NCBI GenBank assembly: GCA_964007475.1
Contig: CAXFZM010000186.1
Span: 248,001-312,000, forward strand
DNA length: 64,000 nt
From: Hybos culiciformis
Lineage: Eukaryota; Arthropoda; Insecta; Diptera; Hybotidae
Direction of reading: 5' to 3'
Shown here: positions 56,581-64,000 of the stretch, piece by piece
Layout of the letters: the number at the start of each line of letters is the position of its first letter
How positions within the stretch are numbered: position 1 is the stretch's first letter
Translations under genes and position numbers: made by a program
The notes under the pieces: generated by a model
Seen by the model: only the letters and a program-made list of their open reading frames with translations
Databases searched by the model: none
What the model was told of the DNA's origin: nothing

Positions 56581-56648
56581 TCGGGGGATCGAACTTGGCA
56601 CCTTCAGAATTGTAATCCGATATTCTATCCACTCAGCCATATTGCCCT
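56581..56648 (-). repeat. tRNA-like module C (spacer)
   Basis: Minus strand GGGCAATATGGCTGAGTGGA then a 5-bp anticodon-type stem (TCGGA/TCTGA) with loop TTACAAT, and a B box AAGTTCGATCCCCCG. The T stem does not pair. A near-identical copy lies at 60203-60270. Confidence 0.6.
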
Positions 56649-57543
56649 TATGATTTCAGCTTTCTAAAATAACATAAAAGAGCACTTGTCTTCTTTAATA
56701 ATTAATATCCCTGGAATTTATTTTAAAAATTTCTCTCTTATTTCATTCCACTAATCGTATTCATGAACCCGTTTATTTCATTCCACTAACCGTATTCATG
56801 AACCTTAAAGAACAAAGCAGAATTTTTGAAGCCTTTGGAATTGTGCACTTTTTTTTAAAACTATGAATTATTCTTGAATCGTTATAGGTTTTATTCAAAT
56901 TTAATTACTTAATATATACAACTTTAATATTTAATTCATTATTCGTTATGATTTTGGAATTATTAGCTAATAATTAATTAAAAAAATATTTACACCGTAT
57001 TTAACATTATAAATTATAATAAAATTATGATTTTTGAACATTTTTTTAATCTTAATAGTATTAAAAATTAAATTTTATTAAAAAAAAATTTTTTGACATT
57101 GGCATTGCGCCTATAATTAGGTACTTACTAAAAAATATTGATATTACATATATATATATGGCTTTAATAAAATAATTGCATTAATACACAAAACTTATAT
57201 TCTAAATTTCCTAATTTGAATATAGATTTTCTTAAAAACAATTTTAAAATCTAAGTATAAATTTTGTGTAAAAATTTAAGATGTGGGCAAATGCAAAATA
57301 ATTAATTTTTTTTCCACATATTTATTTTACTGATATTTCAATGACTTTATTATTAAATCATCCAGTTTTCCTTCAATGACATTGATAAGTTGGTTATTTT
57401 GAGAAAACTGACCAAAAACTAATATTTATTTGAGCAACAAAGTGTAACATTGTATGGAATTATTATTTTTCTAAATATATCAAGAAATTATAATTATTTT
57501 AGAATATTTAATTTTTGAAAAAAAAAAGTCTGAAGGTGCCAGG

Positions 57544-58110
57544 TGTGGTACATTCGTACCGAATCTTACTTACCTTGTACACCCCGTGGTACATTTGTAC
57601 TTAATCCTTGCTACTTACGTTCTTGTACTTACCTGGCACACCCATTACTATGTACATGTTGCATTAAACGCAACTGTACTTTAAATTCCGAACAAAGTTT
57701 CAAATTATAAAACCCAAATATTCCCAAGTATTAAAACTTGACTTTAATTTATTTTCTAACGATAAAATATGTTTGCATAAACATATTTTATCATTATTAT
57801 CTATTTTAATATTTAATTCAAGTGGATCTCATATAACATGCCAAATATTTTCCCACACACGATTTGTCTGTTATGCACTTGTGCATACCAACACTCTCTT
57901 AAAAACTCTCTTAAATATTTTGTATTCCAGTTCATTTCCCATTATGTTTCTCTCTTTATAATCTATGAATGCAATTTGCATGCATAGAAAAATAACATAT
58001 AAACTAATTAGCATAATTAATTAGGATCATTCTCAGTGTAAAAGTCAATCAATAAAGATCATAAGTTCTAAAAATAAAGTGTTTTATTTTTAATAAGTAC
58101 AGGCATCACA
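57544..58110 (+). mobile_element. Solo LTR (copy 2 of the TGTGGTAC family), 567 bp
   Basis: Starts TGTGGTACATTCGTACCG, ends GGCATCACA and is flanked by CAGG on both sides (57540-57543 and 58111-58114). It contains the same two palindromes as copy 1 (57761-57792, and 57963-57987 with one mismatch) and AATAAA near 58043. A tandem duplication of about 42 bases at its 5' end repeats GTGGTACAT. The other arm of the inverted duplication lacks it (55734-55756). Confidence 0.85.
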
Positions 58111-58402
58111 CAGGTTCGAACCCAATTATGATTTGTTTTTTTTTTAATATTTGAAATTTTTTTTACATAATAAAATGATTTCTACAAGTAATAAGACAAA
58201 AATTGTTTTTTTGTTAGTGGGTACTGGTATGACCTAAAAGACGAGGGCGAGCGGGGGTCCCCTTACTCCCCCCCGTCCATAAATTTATTGGTACTGACAG
58301 ATGGAGAAAATTAATAGTTTTTCTTGTTCCAAATAAATAAAAAAAAAAAAAATGAATGGTTTATTACAATTTTTTTATTATATTTTAGAAATCCGATATC
58401 AT

Positions 58403-58472
58403 ATGGGCTATATGGCTTGGTGGCTAGAACATCGGAGTATAAGAGTCAAGGTGTCAGATTCGATTCCCCCCA
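58403..58472 (+). repeat. tRNA-like module B (right arm, counterpart of A)
   Basis: GGGCTATATGGCTTGGTGGC and CAGATTCGATTCCCCCC; differs from module A at a few positions, including the B box. Confidence 0.6.
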
Positions 58473-59020
58473 ATGAATACATTTTTTTTAAATTTTTTTG
58501 CACATAATAATTTTTAATTTTTTTGAACATAATTTTTTTATTGGTAGAATATGTAATTTTTTTGCTTGTAATATTGGGCCCTATATATACATATATTTGA
58601 AATTAAAAAAGTGTACGATAATTATGAATTCCTACCCAAAATACCCATACTACCTATTTTAAAAAATTTTTTTTTTGCATATTTTGAGCCGGGGAAACCT
58701 ATAATGATAAATTACTTGATCGATATCTATACTATCAATGCCAAAATATACCTATGTTGTTTCTCAAGGCTTTAATAAAATTATTTGTAACGAGTTTAGT
58801 GCGTCCAATATTATAAATTTGTTTTATAGGATATAATGTTTATAACTTTAGTGGTTACATAATCTCTGTAAAAAAAATAAAACAAAAACATGAAACATGA
58901 AATGAAATGTGATCACTTTTCTTACTTATTTTTCTCCCGGGAAATTCGTACTTTTTTTAGCGTTTATCATCTTATTAACTACAACAGGATTAACAAATGC
59001 TTGTTTAAATACATATATAC

Positions 59021-59830
59021 CAGGCACGAAGCGTAAGTTTTTCAATATCGGAAGCACACTAATAGAATTTAATATTTTTTATACTTAGATATAACACCAT
59101 ATTAAATAAGGCAAGATATTGAAATGATCTGAAATACATAGGTTCATTTTAATTATTTTGAAGTTAATTTAGGTACATTTAATGTTAATTATTGATCCGA
59201 ATGTTTTTTAAGTTAATTTAATTTGAATTATTTGAATATTTAAAAATTATATCGTCTTATTGTGTCTTGAAATCACCAAACAAAATCAAATTAGTATACT
59301 TTTCAGCGCAAATAATAAATTTCCATCACTCATTATTCATATTCTTATACATAATTCCCTTTCCTAATTTAGACGGTAAATTTAGTGTCTCTGATATTAA
59401 AGGGAATTTAATTTTTATCCCTTCACATTATTGAGAATGCATAATTTGAAATCATTATTTGCTTTAATGAAATTTAGTTTAACGCTTGCTATGAAATTTA
59501 GCTGTTAATAAAAATTCTATACAAAAAATAATGATTTCAAAAATTTTACTATGAGAAGAAATTTCAGTATTCAAAAGCGACATCTATACCAAAATTCTCT
59601 TTGAATTGGAAATTTTTTGTAATCATAATAATGAATTAAAATTTTGCATTCTTTCTTAATATTAGGAAGCCTTTAGGAAAATATGTACCTATTGTAAATA
59701 AAGCGTAATATAGGGGTAATTTCTATTGAATGCAGTATTTAAATTTTAACCTATGTTTTTATTTGTTAAATATTAAAATGTTTTCTACGGGAGCACTCAA
59801 TAAGTTCAATATATGAAGGATTCGTCCCTG
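59021..59830. mobile_element. Non-autonomous hAT element, 810 bp
   Basis: The left end CAGGCACGAA and complement of the right end CAGGGACGAA are flanked by a perfect 8-bp duplication ATATATAC (59013-59020 and 59831-59838). The opposite arm has the single uninterrupted site at 54811-54818. No ORF of note. Confidence 0.88.
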
Positions 59831-60002
59831 ATATATACATATAACTGTCTTGTCATAGTAAGTGGTAAAACATGTTTGAAAATTAGTTGGGACTTTAGTG
59901 ATATACCTATTATCCGGTGTCTAAATTTTTTATGAATGATCACAAGATTATGTTAATTCTATTGTGAAAATAAGATTGCACGAAAAAGCTGTGAATATTT
60001 AC

Positions 60003-60440
60003 CAAAACGAAGTACAGATACTTAAATTAAGAGAAAAATTTTAACTTTAAAATTATGACGCTTTACGGAAATTAATTAGATCAATCTGCAAAAATTAATT
60101 GACCAATTTATTGTCTCTCCCTCTTTGGTATTTTGTATTTGGCGTAACTACATTATTATGTTAAAAAAATTAAAAAAAAAAAAATTTCATAAAATTCTCA
60201 GTATCGGGGGATCGAACTTGGCACCTTCAGAATTGTAATCCGATATTCTATCCACTCAGCCATATTGCCCTTATGATTTTAGCTTTCTAAAATAACATAA
60301 AAGAGCACTTGTCTTCTTTAATAATTAAAATCGCCGGAATTTATTTTAAAAATTTCTCTCTTATTTCCTTCCTTCCTAATCGTATTCATGAACCCGTTTA
60401 TTTCATTCCACTAACCGTATTAAAGAACAAAACAGAAGTT
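60003..60440. repeat. Direct copy of the inverted-duplication spacer (56378-56830)
   Basis: From ACCAAAACGAAGTACAGATA the two stretches run in parallel with scattered single changes. The first copy has an extra tandem duplication of about 33 bp near 56750-56810 (ATTCCACTAA(C/T)CGTATTCAT). Confidence 0.85.
60203..60270 (-). repeat. tRNA-like module D
   Basis: Same as module C at 56581-56648, including the CGGGGGATCGAACTTGG B-box complement. Confidence 0.6.
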
Positions 60441-60500
60441 GAACTATATTATTTATATTATTTAGAAGAATACTCTTTATATTTTAGAAAGCAAAAATTA

Positions 60501-60568
60501 TATGGCCATATGGCTTAGTGGATAGAACACCAGACTAATAAGTCTGAAGGTGCCAGGTTCGAACCCAA
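60501..60568 (+). repeat. tRNA-Ile-like module E
   Basis: ATATGGCTTAGTGGATAG (A box), a stem CAGAC/GTCTG around TAATAA, and GGTTCGAACCC (B box). CCATA at the start can pair with TATGG at the end. The CTAATAA-type loop is that of tRNA-Ile(AAU), here one base short. A decayed half of the same module is at 55730-55757, and another half is split by the solo LTR at 57530-58125. Confidence 0.6.
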
Positions 60569-60572
60569 TTAT

Positions 60573-60992
60573 GGTTTGTTTTTTTTTTTAATATTTGAAA
60601 AAAATGATGACGGCCGATTCTCAGAAAAATGATGACGATTCTCAGAAAAATTCTATATGAAAATGGATTTTTACCCTCTACCAAATTTCTTCCAACGCCG
60701 CTAAAGAAGTATAAACTTCAAAAATTAAAACTAAATTTAAAGTTTAAATAAAAAAAATCTTTAAAATTAAACATTAAATAAGTTTATTAAAAAAATTGCA
60801 GTAATTTTGGTCGTTCAGGTATGTATTACGGTTTTTTTTATACATTACTGTACAAACAATTTTTTTTTCTTTTTAGACAACGAGAATACACAAAAAATTT
60901 GCCACATTTTAAAGGTTTTGGAAATTTTTAAGGTGATCTTACAAAATAAATATTATTACTTTTAACTCTTTTTCTTCTTTTTAATACAAAAA
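60573..60992. other. Upstream region of the second transposase ORF
   Basis: AT-rich. GATGACGGCCGATTCTCAGA contains a short direct repeat (AAATGATGACG...GATTCTCAG, 60601-60645). Several pyrimidine tracts precede the ATG at 60993. Confidence 0.4.
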
Positions 60993-63476
60993 ATGATAAA
61001 TTGTTTATCTTGCAAAAAATCATTTATCACAGTCGAATGTTATTTCTTGCATTTGAGAAGAGTTCATGGCTTGAACACTACTGACAATTTCGAATGCCCA
61101 ATTTGTTGCTCCCGTTTTTCCGGTCTGTACCCTTTCAAAAGACATTTGATGAAATGTTCAAAACAAAATATTTCTATCAATCCCTTAGTTTCATTTTCAC
61201 AAAATTCAAAAAACTTAGCCCATTTGGAAAATACTATTTATGACATTAAATCAAAAGATCAAAATGTGCCTTCAATCCCGGTAAATTTCATGAAAGTGAA
61301 TTCCAATCACTTTAAATCGTGTTCTAAAGAAAGCACTGCCAATATTGACGTCAAAAAATTTAAAAATACGCTAGCGGACATTGTTTTGGAATTCTTATGT
61401 AAATTGAATAAAAATTTTAATGTTACTTTTTCGCTATTGCAAACAATTATAACCGATATATCCAGCTGTTTATTAAGTAATATTTTTGAAAATATTCAGG
61501 AAATTCTAAAACCAATAATAAAACTTGAACTTTTCAATAAACTAAATGAAATATTTCAATTGTGCTCAAACCCATTTTCTGACATAAAATCTCCATATTC
61601 ATTAAATAAAATATTGAAAGAAAAGGGGCTTTTTGCTTCTCCAGAAAAAATAATAATAAATAGAGAAAATAAAACCGGTCATAGAAAAGGGATTTCAGTT
61701 ATAACTGAAAAAGTAACTGACGCTGTAATTATGCCAATAAAATTTCAAATCCAAAAGTTTTTTGAGTCAACGAATACTATTTTAGAAGACACCTTGTCCT
61801 ATGGTAAAAGGTGCGAAGAAACGCAGTCTGAATTTATTTCAAATTTTATTGAAGGCGAAATATGGAAAGAAAAAGTCAAACATTTTGACAAAAAATGTGT
61901 TATCCCTTACTTTCTTTATTACGACGATTTTGAAAGTGGGAATCCATTGGGCAGTAGAGCAGGAAATCAGTCCATTGCCGCATTTTATTACAATTTCCCA
62001 ACACTTCCATACAAAAGATCATCTCTTGACTTAATATTTCCAGCTATGTTTATTAAATCGAAGTCCTTAAAAAAGGAGGGAAACACAAAAAGTTTGTCCA
62101 AATTAATCGAAATCATAAAAGATTTGGAAGAGAATGGAATTGGAATTAATACACATAAAGGCGAAAAAGTTTATTTCGTTTTAGGTTTAGTTATAGGTGA
62201 TAATCTAGGGTTAAATAACATTTTAGGTTTCAGCAAATCCTTTTCCCACTATTTCTTCTGAAGAATATGTAAAATCAACAAACTTAATATTTCTAAAAAC
62301 AAAACAGAAAATTTAGAGCTAATGCGAACTGAAAAAAATTACAATGAAGATTTAAATAAAACTTATAAGGAAAAGGGGATTGTAGAAAACTCCATTTTTA
62401 ATAATATAAATAGTTTTCATGTAACAGCGAATGCGAGTTTGGACATTATGCATGATGCACTGGATGGTTTTGTTAAATATGGAATTATAAATACTTTAAA
62501 ATATTGTATTTTTGAAAACAATTTTTTTTCGCTCGAAACATTTAATAACAGATATCAAAATTTTGATTACGGTGAACTAGAAATTAGATCACTTGGCATG
62601 CCAATAAAATTAGATCATGTTAAGAACGCTAATCTACACCTTACTGCAAGTGAGACATTGCTGCTTGTAAAATATCTAAATGTTTTCATGTACGATTTAG
62701 TATCTAGAAATAATAAAATTTTACGTTATGTTTCCCTACTTGAAGAAATAATGGAATCAATAATGGCGGACTCTTTTTCTAGTTCTGAAATTAAATTATT
62801 AGAAAATAATGTTGCATTACACAATGAGTTATACACAAAAATATTTAAAGATTCGCTAAAACCCAAACACCATAATGCCACTCATTATAGTAACAACGTA
62901 AAGAAATCTGGGCCATTTAAGGGTTATTGGTGTATGAGGTTCGAGGCAAATCATAAGAAGATGAAAACTTATACAAAGTCAACAAGCTCTAGGAAAAATA
63001 TTTGTTGGTCTCTTGCTAATAAATGCTCTTACGAGTTTTGTTATAAAATCTTTAAACATCAAAACTCGATTTGTACGCCAAAATTCTTTAATAGTTACAA
63101 AGTTGACTTAAGAACTAAAGAGTATTTTCCAACGCTTGAAGAACATTTGAATTTTGAAACTGAAGCTACTTCTAATAGTAAAATAGAATTTTGTGGAGCA
63201 ACATTTAAATCAGGTTATTTCTTATTTGAGAAAAATGGGCAAACACTATTTCAAATTAAAGATATTTTAACATTCGACAACAATTCAAGCAAAATTTATT
63301 TAGTAACAAAATTTTTTTCGATTAGTTATTATGATAAGTTGTATAGAACTTATATTGTGGGTGAGGAGGAAGATTCTTATGATTTAGTTGCTTTAAATAA
63401 CTATAACAATTTAAAGCCTTTTCTTCTACATTCTTTACCAAATGGAAAACAATTTTTTAAAACCTTAAATTTATAA
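60993..63476 (+). pseudogene. C2H2-headed Tnp2-like transposase, 827 codons with one internal TGA
   Basis: A single frame runs from ATG 60993 to TAA 63474-63476, broken only by TGA at 62259-62261. Residues 1-55 hold two C2H2-type fingers (CLSCKKSFITVECYFLHLRRVH and CPICCSRFSGLYPFKRHLMKC). About 290-330 has VIPYFLYYDDFESGNPLGS, a block I know from arthropod and cnidarian transposase-like proteins. Just after the TGA come RICK, then SLDIMHDALDGFVKY, resembling the D-x-MHD-LEG motif of Tnp2/KDZ-type transposases. A KPKHHNATHY block and an FEANHKKMK block follow. The TGA stands where a Cys is expected (FxRICK, a CX2C-like site). The exact superfamily is inference. Confidence 0.7.
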
Positions 63477-63717
63477 AAATATTAGAAAATTATTAGTAAA
63501 ACGTAATGAAACATGACTCAAATTAGTATATTTACGCAGAAAACTTGTGATTGTCGATAAAAAAAAATATTTTTAAAGTAGTATTTACTACTATTATATT
63601 ATAATAGTAAATTTCCAAATAATTTCTTTTTTTTTTAATTTTTTTCAATTTTTTTAAATAGAGTTAAACAAATAAGAAATATTTTGTAAGAAAATTTATA
63701 ATTTTCAAAATTTTGAA

Positions 63718-64000
63718 ATGACGGATCTAGTGGCAGACAATGAATATGAAGCTCTTACATGTAAGCTCCAGTATTTATTTATTTAAATATTTAATAAACT
63801 TGAAATTCAAATAATTATTTCTTTTTAATTATACATTCACAGCTGAGATTTTGTTCGACACAGAAGTCGTGGCCTCTAGTACCGAATTTGAGATTGTATC
63901 TCAGCCTAAGAATGGGTGCGAAGATTTAAATTCATCAGTAATTTTTTTAAAAGAAAAAGAATCTGAAATAGATGTTTTATTAAAAGAATGGGGTCTTTCA
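63718..64000 (+). CDS. Partner gene of the transposase, first two exons (runs off the window)
   Basis: Exon 1 is ATG 63718 to 63760, donor GTAAGC; exon 2 starts at 63843 after CATTCACAG. The joined frame stays open to the window end: MTDLVADNEYEALTSEIL, an acidic Ser/Glu-rich stretch, then EIDVLLKEWGLS. The last part resembles the start of a SAM domain (W-GL-x). It lies 240 bases downstream of the transposase on the same strand. Function unknown; SAM identity is tentative because the domain is cut by the window end. Confidence 0.55.

Larger units (their letters stand above)
54675..59973. repeat. Giant inverted duplication, arms about 1.7 kb, spacer about 0.53 kb
   Basis: The left arm is 54675-56372. 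The right arm is 56906-59973 in inverted orientation and contains two later insertions (57544-58110 and 59021-59830). Without these and their duplications the right arm is also about 1.7 kb. Agreement is close throughout, for example TAGCTAATAATTCCAAAATC near 56305 against its complement near 56950, and the outer ends CTTATTTTCACAATAG. No transposase ORF is inside. Confidence 0.88.

Noticed and set aside
60501..60568. A functional tRNA-Ile gene
   Set aside because: Anticodon loop one base short and the T stem pairs only two to three bases, so a tRNA-derived module is more likely.
1..64000. CRISPR arrays, bacterial operons or a viral genome integration
   Set aside because: No spaced direct repeats of CRISPR type, no Shine-Dalgarno-led gene runs; splice sites and retroelements show ordinary eukaryotic nuclear DNA.

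Overview
This is a very AT-rich stretch of eukaryotic nuclear DNA. It is almost certainly from an arthropod and most likely an insect. The evidence is GT-AG introns, a spliced insect-style aldo-keto reductase relic, a 412/mdg1-like Ty3/gypsy element, an errantivirus-like env/LTR remnant, a CsRn1-like gypsy element, mariner, hAT, Helitron and LINE debris, and an exon pair resembling insect DUF4806 proteins. The extreme AT content would fit aphidiine braconid wasps, but nothing here fixes the species. No prokaryotic genes, rRNA operon or CRISPR array was seen.

Layout. 1-5280: the 3' part of a Ty3/gypsy element (gag, a textbook -1 frameshift signal, protease-RT-RNase H, integrase, polypurine tract, 3' LTR). 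5.3-13 kb: mostly non-coding, with a TA-flanked MITE, a hairpin element, one intact small RGG-box gene (8701-9114) and a hAT MITE with a perfect 8-bp target duplication. 13.5-15.1 kb: a four-exon aldo-keto reductase pseudogene. 18.2-24.7 kb: a decayed hAT transposase, an env/LTR end of an errantivirus-like element and a decayed Helitron Rep-helicase. 25.7-27.3 kb: LINE fragments.

27.6-34.4 kb: a five-exon Tnp2-like transposase gene (+ strand) facing a two-exon DUF4806-like gene (- strand). The transposase has a C-rich minisatellite in an intron and a perfectly palindromic mariner insertion in its last exon. 35.9-44 kb: Helitron-like repeat, CA microsatellite, two MITEs, a cysteine-rich spliced gene, a 5S-rRNA-like SINE candidate and minisatellites. 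44.2-48 kb: a CsRn1-like gypsy element cut at its catalytic YxDD motif and joined to a hAT transposase. 48.4-52.9 kb: an LTR-like repeat, a small myristoylated membrane ORF and tandem repeats.

54.7-60.6 kb: a giant inverted duplication (arms about 1.7 kb) carrying tRNA-like modules. One arm has gained a solo LTR and a hAT MITE, and the other arm keeps the empty sites. 61-64 kb: a second, longer Tnp2-like transposase ORF with one internal TGA, followed by the first exons of a probable partner gene.

Most coding sequence belongs to mobile elements in different states of decay. The best candidates for something under-described are the two related transposase loci with their partner genes (28-34 kb and 61-64 kb), the palindromic mariner copy, and the giant tRNA-like inverted duplication. 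All family names come from motifs read by eye and remembered family features; no database search was run.
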